64,000 nt of DNA from Dyadobacter sp. 676 (GTDB taxonomy: Bacteria > Bacteroidota > Bacteroidia > Cytophagales > Spirosomataceae), in contig NZ_CP159289.1 of the NCBI RefSeq assembly GCF_040448675.1, forward strand, positions 5,253,001 to 5,317,000. Reading direction: 5' to 3'. The position numbers were made by a program, and so were the translations under genes. Below are positions 26,650-35,134 of the stretch, in pieces; the first letter of the stretch is position 1, and every line of letters starts with the position of its first letter. The notes below the pieces were generated by a model that searched no databases, was not told where the DNA came from, and saw only the letters and a program-made list of their open reading frames with translations.

Positions 26650-27591
26650 ATGGACTACAACCAGGAACAAAAGCAAGACAGAAAAACGCTGTTATGGGCC
26701 GCATTGGCCGTTTTGCTGTTGCTTAATTTGGTGCTTGTTTACTTTATATACCACGAAAAGCAGGAAAACCTCGCCAAGGATGAGATCATCACCGCCAAAA
26801 CGGAAGAGGTGCTTTCCATCAAAACCAAACTGGACTCCATTTCCACAGAACTCGATATCAAGATCGCCGAGATCCAGAAGCTGGGCGGAAGCGTGGATTC
26901 GCTGGTGGCATTGAAGGCGCAGCTCGAAAAGGATAAAAAGGAACTGAAAAACGCCAATACCTATTCGGCCGCGAGCTATAACCAGAAGATCAAGAATTAC
27001 GAATCGGTACTTTCGGAAAAGGACGGCGAAATTGCCCGTTTGAGACAGGAACTGGGAATCGCCACGTCGAAAAACGAGGAACTGAGCCAGAAAGTGACCG
27101 GCCTGGAGTCGGAAAAGCAACTGCTTGCGGATTCGGTTTCTACATATTCGGCTCAAAATAAAGAGCTTGCGGAAAAAGTAACGCTGGCCTCGGCACTGCG
27201 GGCCGAAAACGTGACCGTCAATGCGGTTTCTTCCAAAGGCAAGGAACGCGAGGGCGGCAAGTACAAGGCTAAACGTATCGATAAACTCCGGGTGAACTTC
27301 AGGCTTGGCGAAAATGCGGTAGCGAAGCAGAACGAGAAGGATATTTACCTGCGTATACTCGATCCGGACGGCGCGGTGCTGTCGGATATGGCAACCGGCT
27401 CTGGTTCCTTTATGCATAATGGCAAGGAATTGATTTACAGCTCCAAGCAAACGGTGAGCTTTACCAATACCGGGCAGTCGGTGGATATTTTTTACGGCCG
27501 TGGCGGCATTCCGATGAAGGATGGGAAATACACCATCGAGCTGTATAGCGAAGGCTTCAAGATCGGGGAAGGCGATTTCACCGTGAAGTAG
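26650..27591 (+). CDS. membrane-anchored coiled-coil protein, hypothetical, 313 aa
   Basis: A cytoplasmic charged N-terminus is followed by one membrane helix (LLWAALAVLLLLNLVLVYFIY, given in part), then a long coiled coil (about residues 38-185) with heptads such as IARLRQELG and KNEELSQKVTGLESEKQLL. A C-terminal beta-rich domain starts around KRIDKLRVNFRLGENAVAK and includes DIYLRILDPDGAVLSD. Similar proteins occur widely in Cytophagia without assigned function; the C-terminal domain looks like a periplasmic binding or assembly module. It lies just upstream of the ribosomal operon, which has its own promoter. Confidence 0.75.
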   Translation: MDYNQEQKQDRKTLLWAALAVLLLLNLVLVYFIYHEKQENLAKDEIITAKTEEVLSIKTKLDSISTELDIKIAEIQKLGGSVDSLVALKAQLEKDKKELKNANTYSAASYNQKIKNYESVLSEKDGEIARLRQELGIATSKNEELSQKVTGLESEKQLLADSVSTYSAQNKELAEKVTLASALRAENVTVNAVSSKGKEREGGKYKAKRIDKLRVNFRLGENAVAKQNEKDIYLRILDPDGAVLSDMATGSGSFMHNGKELIYSSKQTVSFTNTGQSVDIFYGRGGIPMKDGKYTIELYSEGFKIGEGDFTVK

Positions 27592-27625
27592 TATCGCCGA
27601 AAGTTTCCGTTAGGTCATGGAAGGG

Positions 27626-27657
27626 TTTGGAATTTTAAATTTCAAACCCTATTTTTG
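27626..27657 (+). promoter_or_regulatory. strong Bacteroidota promoter of the rpsF operon
   Basis: TTTG at 27626-27629 and TATTTTTG at 27650-27657 match both consensus elements with 20 bases between. The start codon of rpsF is about 65 bases downstream. Confidence 0.85.
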
Positions 27658-27723
27658 CACCCTCATTTTGACCTTTGTGTCGGGATGAGGTTTTTAATTT
27701 ATCATACAATAACCAATTACCGT

Positions 27724-28104
27724 ATGTCTAAGCAATATGAAACGGTGTTCATTCTAACTCCCATTTTGTCTGAGGCCCAGGCAAAGGACGCCGTTGAAAA
27801 ATTCACGTCAATCATCACCTCGAACGGTGCCCAGATTGTACATGAAGAAAACTGGGGATTGCGTAAGCTGGCCTACCCCATCCAAAAGAAAAACTCCGGT
27901 TTCTATCACGTAGTAGAATATACTGCGCAGGAAGGAAACGTGGTGGATGTTCTGGAAACCGAATTCCGTCGTGACGAGCGCGTTTTGCGTTTTATGACTA
28001 TCGCCCTGGATAAGCATGCTATTGCTTACAACGAAAAGAAACGTAAGGGTCTGGTAGGAAAGAAGAAAGAAGAAGCAACTGAGTCAAAAACCGAAAACGC
28101 ATAA
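27724..28104 (+). CDS. rpsF: 30S ribosomal protein S6, 126 aa
   Basis: The sequence begins [17 protein letters not shown] and contains [19 protein letters not shown] and [15 protein letters not shown], the S6 signatures. S6 binds 16S rRNA with S18 on the small-subunit platform. ATG 27724 is chosen over an upstream frame extension that would run into the promoter. The C-terminus is Lys/Glu rich, normal for Bacteroidota. First gene of the rpsF-rpsR-rplI operon. Confidence 0.96.
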   Translation: MSKQYETVFILTPILSEAQAKDAVEKFTSIITSNGAQIVHEENWGLRKLAYPIQKKNSGFYHVVEYTAQEGNVVDVLETEFRRDERVLRFMTIALDKHAIAYNEKKRKGLVGKKKEEATESKTENA

Positions 28105-28107
28105 GCT

Positions 28108-28359
28108 ATGTCACTCGTAAACGAGCCGGTTGAAAAAAACATTAACCGCAAAAAATACTGCCGTTTCAAAAAAGCAGGCATCAAATACATCGATTACAAG
28201 AATCCGGATTTCCTTTTGAAACTTGTAAACGAGCAAGGTAAAATCCTTCCGCGCCGCCTTACCGGTACCAGCCTGAAATATCAGCGCAAGGTGTCCCAGG
28301 CAGTCAAAAGAGCACGTCACCTGGCACTGTTGCCGTTTGTTGCCGACCAATTGAAATAA
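28108..28359 (+). CDS. rpsR: 30S ribosomal protein S18, 83 aa
   Basis: The core [20 protein letters not shown] and the RNA-binding part [20 protein letters not shown] are diagnostic. It follows rpsF by three bases and is its direct partner in the subunit. The length is normal. Confidence 0.97.
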   Translation: MSLVNEPVEKNINRKKYCRFKKAGIKYIDYKNPDFLLKLVNEQGKILPRRLTGTSLKYQRKVSQAVKRARHLALLPFVADQLK

Positions 28360-28379
28360 TACAGTAAAGAGCTACAAAA

Positions 28380-28826
28380 ATGGAAATCATACTTTTAACG
28401 GATATAGCAGGGGTAGGTTACAAGAACGATATCGTGACTGTGAAAGCAGGCTACGGTCGTAACTACCTCATCCCGCAGGGTTTTGCGTTGCTGGCCAATG
28501 AGTCGAACCGCAAAATCGTTGCCGAAAACGTGCGCCAGGCGGCACACAAGGCTGAGAAGCTGAAAAAGGACGCGGAAGACATCGCAGCGGCGATCGGCGA
28601 CCTGACCATCGATATCAAAACTGTGGTGGGTGAAAGCGGTCGTATCTTCGGACGTGTTACCAACACTCAAGTGGCCGACAGCCTGAAAGCAAAAGGCTTC
28701 GATATCGACCGCAAGAAAATCACTGTCGACGACGTGAAATCAATCGGTACATACTCCGCATTGATCGACCTTCATAAAGAAGTGAAACACAAAGTAACGC
28801 TGAACGTTGTTGCGGCGGAAGATTGA
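28380..28826 (+). CDS. rplI: 50S ribosomal protein L9, 148 aa
   Basis: The N-terminal domain reads MEIILLTDIAGVGYKND and then VKAGYGRNYLIPQGFALLA, the L9 signature. A long connecting helix and a C-terminal 23S-binding domain (SGRIFGRVTNTQVADSLKA) follow. It is the last gene of the operon and is followed within three bases by a very long hairpin terminator. Confidence 0.97.
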   Translation: MEIILLTDIAGVGYKNDIVTVKAGYGRNYLIPQGFALLANESNRKIVAENVRQAAHKAEKLKKDAEDIAAAIGDLTIDIKTVVGESGRIFGRVTNTQVADSLKAKGFDIDRKKITVDDVKSIGTYSALIDLHKEVKHKVTLNVVAAED

Positions 28827-28828
28827 TT

Positions 28829-28891
28829 GTTTCGAAAGAGCATAAAAAAAGACAACCTTTCGGGTTGTCTTTTTTTATGCTCTTTCGAAAC
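28829..28891. terminator. 29-bp perfect-stem bidirectional terminator
   Basis: The left arm at 28829-28857 and right arm at 28863-28891 are perfect reverse complements of 29 bases around the five-base loop TTTCG. Inside the stem a run of seven A on the left pairs with seven T on the right, so a rho-independent terminator can form in either direction between rplI and the convergent LysM gene. Confidence 0.9.
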
Positions 28892-28897
28892 GCTTTA

Positions 28898-28958
28898 GGC
28901 TATAAGCTTTAAGCTATATGCTGTATTTACATTACGGCTTATAGCTTATAGCTTACAG
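28898..28958. repeat. AGCTATAAGC-type repeat pair
   Basis: A block built from GCTATAAGC/AAGCTATA units runs from 28898 to about 28925 and a reverse-oriented block (GGCTTATAGCTTATAGC) runs from 28936 to the end of the LysM gene. Together they form an imperfect inverted repeat with a spacer of about ten bases. Confidence 0.65.
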
Positions 28959-29423
28959 CTACTTCAACGCCGGAATCCTCAGAACTTGTCCGGGATAAAT
29001 CAGGTCCGGGTCTTTTAACATGGGTTTGTTGGCTTCGAAGATGATGGGGTATTTCATCATGTCGCCGTAGACGGTCTGCGCGATTTTGGAAAGGGTATCG
29101 CCTTTTACTACCGTGTGATAGGTGGCTTCCGGCTCCGGCGTGGCCACTTTAAGGCGGTTGTCTACCACTTCCACACCTTCCACATTGCCTACCGCCAATG
29201 CGATTTTTTCCGCATCTTCCTGTTTCGCTACTTCGCCTTCGAGAATAACCGTGTCGGCGGATGTCTTGACGGTGAGACTGTTATACGCTAGTCCGAGCGA
29301 CTTCACGTGCGCGAGCAATGCGCTGGCGCGGAGCGGCTCCGCTTCGGGAGTAGGGGCGGCTGCGGGAGTATCTTTGCCGAATACTTTTTCTCCAACACCT
29401 TTGATAAAAGAGATTAAGCCCAT
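28959..29423 (-). CDS. BON plus LysM domain protein (Kbp/YgaU-like), 154 aa
   Basis: After a helical start (MGLISFIKGVGEKVFGKD) and an Ala/Pro-rich linker, residues 35-92 form a BON domain (VILEGEVAKQEDAEKIALAV) and residues 100-154 a LysM domain (TYHTVVKGDTLSKIAQTVYG, IYPGQVLRIP). This is the architecture of the E. coli potassium-binding protein Kbp, a cytoplasmic K+ sensor. No signal peptide is present, consistent with that location. It ends against the bidirectional terminator of the ribosomal operon. Confidence 0.85.
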   Translation of the reverse strand: MGLISFIKGVGEKVFGKDTPAAAPTPEAEPLRASALLAHVKSLGLAYNSLTVKTSADTVILEGEVAKQEDAEKIALAVGNVEGVEVVDNRLKVATPEPEATYHTVVKGDTLSKIAQTVYGDMMKYPIIFEANKPMLKDPDLIYPGQVLRIPALK

Positions 29424-29574
29424 GTTTTTTTGGTTTTGGTTAGATAATAGATTTGAGTTTGTAAATGAAAGGTAGCGGTAATGTTAACTTTCTTGCCGGT
29501 AAGATGCAATTATTATCGCAAAATTACCAACGGATATTGATTTGATAATATGGGTTTTTCCGGGCACAACTTTG

Positions 29575-29582
29575 TACTTTTG
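29575..29582 (+). promoter_or_regulatory. -7 promoter element of glpD
   Basis: TACTTTTG fits TAnnTTTG and lies 39 bases before the ATG. No TTTG is present at the optimal upstream distance, so the promoter may need an activator. Confidence 0.5.
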
Positions 29583-29621
29583 CAGCTGGTCCCAACTACG
29601 CTGAATCTGCATTAAGTATCA

Positions 29622-31253
29622 ATGAACCGCACCACATCGCTTGCCAGGCTGCAAAATGAATTATTCGATATCTGTATCATCGGCGCGGGCGCCAGCGGGG
29701 CCGGATGTGCCCTGGATGCGGTTTTAAGGGGATACAAGGTGGCCCTGATTGATAAAAAAGATTTTGCTTCCGAAACTTCTTCCCGTTCCACCAAGCTCAT
29801 TCACGGCGGCGTACGCTATCTGGAACAGGCGTTCAAGAAACTCGATTTCGCACAACTGAAACAGGTCCGTCACGGATTGGAAGAACGACACATTGTGTTG
29901 AAAAACGCGCCGCATCTGGCCCGCCCGCTGGCGTTGATGACGCCGGTCAATTCGTGGTTCGAAGGCTTGTATTTCAAGATCGGCTTGTCGCTGTACGATA
30001 CGTTCGCTACGAACGATACATTGCCCAAAAGTAAATGGCTTAACAAAAAGGAGGTACTCGCCAAAATTCCGACGCTGGACCGCAAGAAGCTGCATAGCGG
30101 CGTGCTTTACTACGACGGCCAGCTCGACGATGCGCGGTATTGCCTCGCATTGGCACAGTCAGCCTCTGAGAACGGCGCTGCGGTAGCCAACTATGTGGAA
30201 GTGAAAGCATTTGGTAAAAACGAAAGCGGCAAACTCGATGCCGTTGAGGCAGTGGACGTGCCGACGGGCAGGCCATTATCCATCCGCGCCAAACTGGTAA
30301 TCAATTGCACCGGCCCGTTTTCGGACCATATCCGGCTGATGGCGAATGCCGCTCTGAGCGAACGCCTGCGCCCGAGCAAAGGCGTGCACCTCTCATTGCC
30401 CCATCAGACACTGAACAGCGAATATGCCATGCTGATCCCGAAAACTTCCGACGGCCGTGTGGTATTCGCCATTCCGTTCGAAGGCGCGACGATGGTCGGG
30501 ACGACCGATACCGAATGCGACGAGATCGATAAAGAACCGACGCTTAACCATGAGGAAAGGGAGTATCTGGCGGCGACGTTGAACCCCTATCTGGCAAAAC
30601 CGATTGATCCGGCTGAAATCCGGGCCGGCTTCGGGGGATTGCGGCCGTTGCTGGCAGCCGATCCTTCCAAATCGACGAAAAGCCTGGTCCGCGACCATGA
30701 AGTGGAAGTCGACGAAACCTCGGGGCTGATCAGTTTGCTGGGAGGAAAATGGACGACCTACCGCCTGATGGCAAAGGATACGATCGACGAGGCCGATAAG
30801 GTGCTGGGCGAAGTGCGTGCCTGTAAAACAGCGGATTACGTTCTGGCCGGGGGCGAAAACTACCGTGCTAAAAGCTGGCAGGATCTGAATGCGCAATTTG
30901 CATTGCCCGAGGACATCGCGCGGCATCTGGTATTGAAATATGGCTCCCGCGCTCCCCAGGTAGCCACGCTCGCAAGGGAAGACGCACGGCTGAAAGAGCG
31001 GCTGAGCCCCGCCTATCCTTACATCCGAGCGGAAGTGGTGTATGCCGTTCGGAATGAAATGGTTGTTATGCCGCGCGACTTCCTTGCCCGCCGCATTCGC
31101 CTCGAAATTACCGACTGGAATGAAACCTTAAACTCCCTGCCGGTTGTTGCTGATCTGATGGCGCGCGAACTGGGTTGGACCGAAGAGGAAAAAAAGATGT
31201 ATGCAGACGCGTACGCCAGCGAAATCGGGCAGTTTATCTCCGACGCCCGATAA
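29622..31253 (+). CDS. glpD: glycerol-3-phosphate dehydrogenase, FAD-dependent, 543 aa
   Basis: The FAD-binding turn IIGAGASGAGCALDAVLRGY is followed by ALIDKKDFASETSSRSTKLI and HGGVRYLEQAF, the GlpD signature, and later GTTDTECDE and ISLLGGKWTTYRLMAKDTID. The C-terminal DAO_C domain ends at a normal place. It oxidises glycerol-3-phosphate to dihydroxyacetone phosphate at the inner membrane and passes electrons to quinone. It precedes the pigment cluster by 29 bases, so partial read-through into the next gene is possible, but a biosynthetic link is not implied. Confidence 0.93.
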   Translation: MNRTTSLARLQNELFDICIIGAGASGAGCALDAVLRGYKVALIDKKDFASETSSRSTKLIHGGVRYLEQAFKKLDFAQLKQVRHGLEERHIVLKNAPHLARPLALMTPVNSWFEGLYFKIGLSLYDTFATNDTLPKSKWLNKKEVLAKIPTLDRKKLHSGVLYYDGQLDDARYCLALAQSASENGAAVANYVEVKAFGKNESGKLDAVEAVDVPTGRPLSIRAKLVINCTGPFSDHIRLMANAALSERLRPSKGVHLSLPHQTLNSEYAMLIPKTSDGRVVFAIPFEGATMVGTTDTECDEIDKEPTLNHEEREYLAATLNPYLAKPIDPAEIRAGFGGLRPLLAADPSKSTKSLVRDHEVEVDETSGLISLLGGKWTTYRLMAKDTIDEADKVLGEVRACKTADYVLAGGENYRAKSWQDLNAQFALPEDIARHLVLKYGSRAPQVATLAREDARLKERLSPAYPYIRAEVVYAVRNEMVVMPRDFLARRIRLEITDWNETLNSLPVVADLMARELGWTEEEKKMYADAYASEIGQFISDAR

Positions 31254-31282
31254 TTGCAACCACCGGGAGTTATTTTTCAAGA

Positions 31283-32326
31283 ATGTATATTACCGATTCA
31301 GCCTGCATATCGCCCCAGCGTACATTTGACGATGCTTTTTTCGAAGGCGATATCAAAGTGCACGAAGGGGACAGGTATATGGCCATTGAACCCGCCTATG
31401 GCCAATTGATTCCCGCCGGCTTGCTTCGCAGAATGGGTAAAGCGGTGCGGATGGGCGTGGGGGCCGGGCTTCCGCTGATCCGGAAGGCACCGATAGAAGG
31501 TATTATCCTGGGCACGGCTAATGGCGGCCTGGAAGATTGCCTCAAATTCCTGAACCAGATCGTCGATTACAACGAGGGTACGCTTACTCCCACCAATTTT
31601 GTGCAGAGCACGCCCAATGCAGTGGCCGGTAACCTGGCGCTGATGAGCAAGACGACCGGCTATAACGCAACCCATGTACACAAGGGACTCGCATTCGAGG
31701 CCGCATTGCTGGATACAATGCTGCTTTTGGAGGAAAAGCGCGGCAAGCAGTTCCTGGTAGGAAGCATTGAAGAAATATCCGATTATAACCATAATATCGA
31801 CTTGCTCGCAGGTTCGTTCAAGAGGGGGTATTTTACGTCTGAAAACCTGCTTAAGCTCGATTCGCCCGGTTCGGCGAACGGCGAAGGTACCGCAATGTTT
31901 GTCGTGAATGCCGGGCGTCCGGAGCAAGCCATAGCGCAGATCCGCGATGTTTTTCAAAGTAATAACCTCATCGAAAAAGAGCTGCCGCAGGTTGTGACGG
32001 CATTTTTGCAGCGAAACGGGTTACAGGCAACCGATATCGATGCCGTAATCATGGGTATCAGCGGCGACAACCGCACCGACCACTGGTATTTCAATCTTCA
32101 AAAAGCGCTGTTTGGAGCAGCTAATTGCCATACCTACAAAAACATGGTGGGTGATTATCCGACGGCCTCGGCATTCGCTACCTGGATGGGCGCGCAGATG
32201 ATCGCGGGCAAGCGCATACCCGCTGCCTGCGTGTGGACACAAAAAAATACCCGTACCCCGAAGCATATTATGATCTACAATCACTACAAGGCTTCGCAGC
32301 ACGGGTTAATACTATTGGGTTCCTGA
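31283..32326 (+). CDS. ketosynthase-like protein without active-site Cys, flexirubin cluster, 347 aa
   Basis: The fold is that of a beta-ketoacyl synthase or chain-length-factor-like protein (GIILGTANGGLEDCLKFL, TPTNFVQSTPNAVAGNLAL), but the position of the nucleophilic Cys reads GYNATHVHKGLAFEAALLD with no Cys. It is therefore unlikely to condense by itself and may pair with one of the active ketosynthases. A sister of the same type is at 48007. The start at 31283 (MYITDSACISPQ) is chosen because the upstream extension overlaps glpD. Confidence 0.75.
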   Translation: MYITDSACISPQRTFDDAFFEGDIKVHEGDRYMAIEPAYGQLIPAGLLRRMGKAVRMGVGAGLPLIRKAPIEGIILGTANGGLEDCLKFLNQIVDYNEGTLTPTNFVQSTPNAVAGNLALMSKTTGYNATHVHKGLAFEAALLDTMLLLEEKRGKQFLVGSIEEISDYNHNIDLLAGSFKRGYFTSENLLKLDSPGSANGEGTAMFVVNAGRPEQAIAQIRDVFQSNNLIEKELPQVVTAFLQRNGLQATDIDAVIMGISGDNRTDHWYFNLQKALFGAANCHTYKNMVGDYPTASAFATWMGAQMIAGKRIPAACVWTQKNTRTPKHIMIYNHYKASQHGLILLGS

Positions 32327-32332
32327 TTTCGC

Positions 32333-33577
32333 TCAGGAGCCCGCCGCTTCGGCTTTTTCCTTCATTTTGATCACTTTGGCAAGTGTTGGCAGAATCGTAT
32401 CGTGTTTTTTTACGAACGGATTGGTCTGGTCCCAGACGTATCCCGCCAGTACCGAGCAGATTTGCCGCTTGATGTCCTCGTCGATATGTTTCGCAAATAC
32501 GATGGTCTGGAAATCACCGCTATACCAGCCTGAAACATAGCTGCGGAATACGTCGATACCTTTCTGGATCACATCTTCGTAATCTTTTTTCCAATCCACG
32601 GTTTCGCCTCGCAGATGCCGGTGGGTCATTTTGGCCGAAAGCAGGCCGGATGCGGTCGCAAAAGTGACACCTGACGAGAAAATCGGATCGAGGAACTCGG
32701 TACTATTGCCGGAAAGCACAAAACCTTCGCCCCACATTTTAGTGACGCCGATCGAATAACCCAGGATCGCCCGCGGCTCGAATTTGAACTCCGATTCGGC
32801 AAAACGGCCGTTAAGGTCCTCGAAATTGCGGATAAATTCCTTGTATTTCTCCCCGTTGTTTGCCGCAAGCGCCTCGATCTTCTCTCTGTCGCCGACGATA
32901 CCGACGGATGTCGAACCGTCCGAGAAAGGGATCGCCCAGATCCACGACTTGTTGTTGTCGAACGAATGCACGAAAATGTTGCTGCTCGCCTCTTCGGAGC
33001 GGTTTTTATCTTCCAAATGGGAGAAAACAGCGCCTCGCGGCGTGAATGCCGATGGTTTGCTCAAATTAAAAAGCCTTGGCAAAACCCGTCCGTAACCGCT
33101 CGAATCGATGATAAATTTCGCCTCGATGCGGTGCTGGTTGCCCTGGGCATCTTTGTAATCTACGATTTGCTTCCCGGGGCCGCATTCCACGGCGGTTACT
33201 TCGCATTCGAAGTTTACGTCCACGCCTTTTTCGCGCGTCGCTTCGGCCAGTTTGCTGTCGAAATCCGCACGCTTCACCTGCCAGGTCCACGTCCAGCCTT
33301 TGGTAAACTGGTCTTCGAAAAAGAACTCGCAGCGCTTCTCCCCGCGCATAAAGGCCGCCCCCGTTTTTTTCTGGAAATTCAACGGTTCGATCGCCTCGCG
33401 CAGCCCGGCCTCCGTTAAATGTTCCATACAGCACGGCAGCAGGCTTTCCCCGATCTGGAACCTGGGGAATTTTTCTTTTTCAAGGATCGTGACGTCGTAG
33501 CCCTGCTTTTTCAGGTAAGAAGCCGCGACGGTTCCGGCAGGGCCGGCCCCAATGACCAGCACATCGACAGTTTGCAT
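32333..33577 (-). CDS. flavin-dependent halogenase-like oxidoreductase, flexirubin cluster, 414 aa
   Basis: The FAD turn VIGAGPAGTVAASYLKKQGY is followed by RFQIGESLLPCC, typical of the halogenase branch. The halogenase fingerprint WxWxIP is present exactly (WIWAIP, residues 212-217), and Lys71 in FQKKTGAAF lies where the catalytic Lys of phenol-type halogenases is expected (from memory). Some natural flexirubins are chlorinated, so ring chlorination is plausible; a monooxygenase role cannot be excluded. It is the most distal gene of the leftward group of three and follows the CrtI-like gene by two bases. Confidence 0.75.
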   Translation of the reverse strand: MQTVDVLVIGAGPAGTVAASYLKKQGYDVTILEKEKFPRFQIGESLLPCCMEHLTEAGLREAIEPLNFQKKTGAAFMRGEKRCEFFFEDQFTKGWTWTWQVKRADFDSKLAEATREKGVDVNFECEVTAVECGPGKQIVDYKDAQGNQHRIEAKFIIDSSGYGRVLPRLFNLSKPSAFTPRGAVFSHLEDKNRSEEASSNIFVHSFDNNKSWIWAIPFSDGSTSVGIVGDREKIEALAANNGEKYKEFIRNFEDLNGRFAESEFKFEPRAILGYSIGVTKMWGEGFVLSGNSTEFLDPIFSSGVTFATASGLLSAKMTHRHLRGETVDWKKDYEDVIQKGIDVFRSYVSGWYSGDFQTIVFAKHIDEDIKRQICSVLAGYVWDQTNPFVKKHDTILPTLAKVIKMKEKAEAAGS

Positions 33578-33579
33578 AT

Positions 33580-35112
33580 TCAGGCGTTTTTTACTTTTTG
33601 AATGAGTTTTTCTTTATCTACAAAGGAGAAGCACGTTACAAATGCGCCGACGGTAACCCCCAAAATTCCGTGCAGGGCAACGTTCTGGCCTGTCAGGTGC
33701 AGGTTTGGGATTTTAGTCCGCGTGTTGATCCGCGTCTTCATGGGCGAAGTCGAATCCTTAAGAATGCCGTACATCGTGCCATTGCCGTTGCCGATGTAAT
33801 CGCGGAAAGTAAGTGGCGAGGCGCTGTGCACCGCTTTGATCTTCGCCGAAATACCCGGGAAGACGGTTTCGAGCCTTGCGATCACCTGTGCTTCCCTGTC
33901 TTTTTTGAACTGAGCGTATTCAGCGTCCCGTTTGCCGGGCTCGGCCACGGTACTGAAAGTCCCGGCCCATTTGGCGGTTTCGGAAGCGTCCATATAGCAC
34001 ATAACCGACATCGAATCGGCGTATTCACCCTTTTTTGAAATGCATGGCGTGCAAATAAAATAGGTCTGCGGCCAGGTAGCCCGGGCGTATTCGACACCAT
34101 CCCAGACGTCGTCGATATGGTGCTGGTAAATGTTGTAATTCAGGTATTTGAAGCTGTTTTCAACGAACGAAATATGTACCAGGAATGTAGAAATACTGTT
34201 TTCCAGCGCCTGTACACGGTTTTTATACACACTTAAAAACCGCTCCTGTCCGAAAATATCGATCGTTACCGCAGGATGTACATTGGAAATAAATTCTTTT
34301 CCGCGAAAAGTCGCGCCGTTTTCACAAACTACTTCGGTGATGCGGCCCCTTTCGTCATAATGGGCAGCCACGGCTTTTCGATGTTTGTAAATCTCTCCAC
34401 CGTGTTGCCGTAGCGTGCGGCTGAGCTGGATGGCGATCTGAGAGCCGCCGTCCACAAACTTGTAAGCGCCCGTCAGATAGCTTTTCAGGATCAGCGCGTG
34501 CACATAGAAAGGCGTTTTGTGCTTTACACCTGCATATAAAAGGTTGCTGCCGGCCAGCACATTCCGCAGCCGGACGTTGCCAGTCAGCGACGCAATGTAG
34601 TCGTACGCGTTCAGCGACAATACGTCTTCGTCGGTAAGATAGCTGTCGCCGGCGGTTTCAAGGTTGTAGAGCGGAAATTTGTCGCAAGTCTCCGTCAGTT
34701 TCCGGCAATAGGTGCGGATGGCTTCCGCTTCTTCGGGGAAATAGGAGATCAGTTTCGCTTCAAAATGCTCCAATCCCTGGGCGTAAGCGTATTCGCATCC
34801 GTCGTCGAAACGGATCAGGTCGAACTGGTCGTCGTCGAGCCGTTTCAGTTTCAGCTTGTCGATAATGCCGAAATATTTGAAAAACTGATAGAGGTTTTCG
34901 CCCTCGTCCAGGCCACCCACATAATGCACACCGGTATCGAAAATGTGCTTATCGCGGCTGTAAACCTGCAAATGCCCGCCGATCTGGTGGTTTTTTTCCA
35001 GTACCACCACACTATAACCTTCCATGGCCAGAATGTTGGCGCAAGCCAGACCGCCTAGTCCGCTCCCAACAATCACAAAATCGTATTCCTTTTGCACGGC
35101 GGAAGTTTGCAT
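33580..35112 (-). CDS. CrtI/retinol-saturase-like FAD oxidoreductase, flexirubin cluster, 510 aa
   Basis: The N-terminal FAD motif FVIVGSGLGGLACANILAME and VVVLEKNHQIGGHLQVY place it in the phytoene desaturase/amine oxidase superfamily, and the C-terminus has the matching IPNLHLTGQNVALHGILGV. Related genes are found in flexirubin-type clusters. The likely substrate is the polyene or its lipid partner rather than a carotenoid, as no phytoene synthase is nearby. It is transcribed with the halogenase-like gene and the MMPL fusion. Confidence 0.8.
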   Translation of the reverse strand: MQTSAVQKEYDFVIVGSGLGGLACANILAMEGYSVVVLEKNHQIGGHLQVYSRDKHIFDTGVHYVGGLDEGENLYQFFKYFGIIDKLKLKRLDDDQFDLIRFDDGCEYAYAQGLEHFEAKLISYFPEEAEAIRTYCRKLTETCDKFPLYNLETAGDSYLTDEDVLSLNAYDYIASLTGNVRLRNVLAGSNLLYAGVKHKTPFYVHALILKSYLTGAYKFVDGGSQIAIQLSRTLRQHGGEIYKHRKAVAAHYDERGRITEVVCENGATFRGKEFISNVHPAVTIDIFGQERFLSVYKNRVQALENSISTFLVHISFVENSFKYLNYNIYQHHIDDVWDGVEYARATWPQTYFICTPCISKKGEYADSMSVMCYMDASETAKWAGTFSTVAEPGKRDAEYAQFKKDREAQVIARLETVFPGISAKIKAVHSASPLTFRDYIGNGNGTMYGILKDSTSPMKTRINTRTKIPNLHLTGQNVALHGILGVTVGAFVTCFSFVDKEKLIQKVKNA

Positions 35113-35134
35113 TTAAATGTCTAATGGAGAAATG

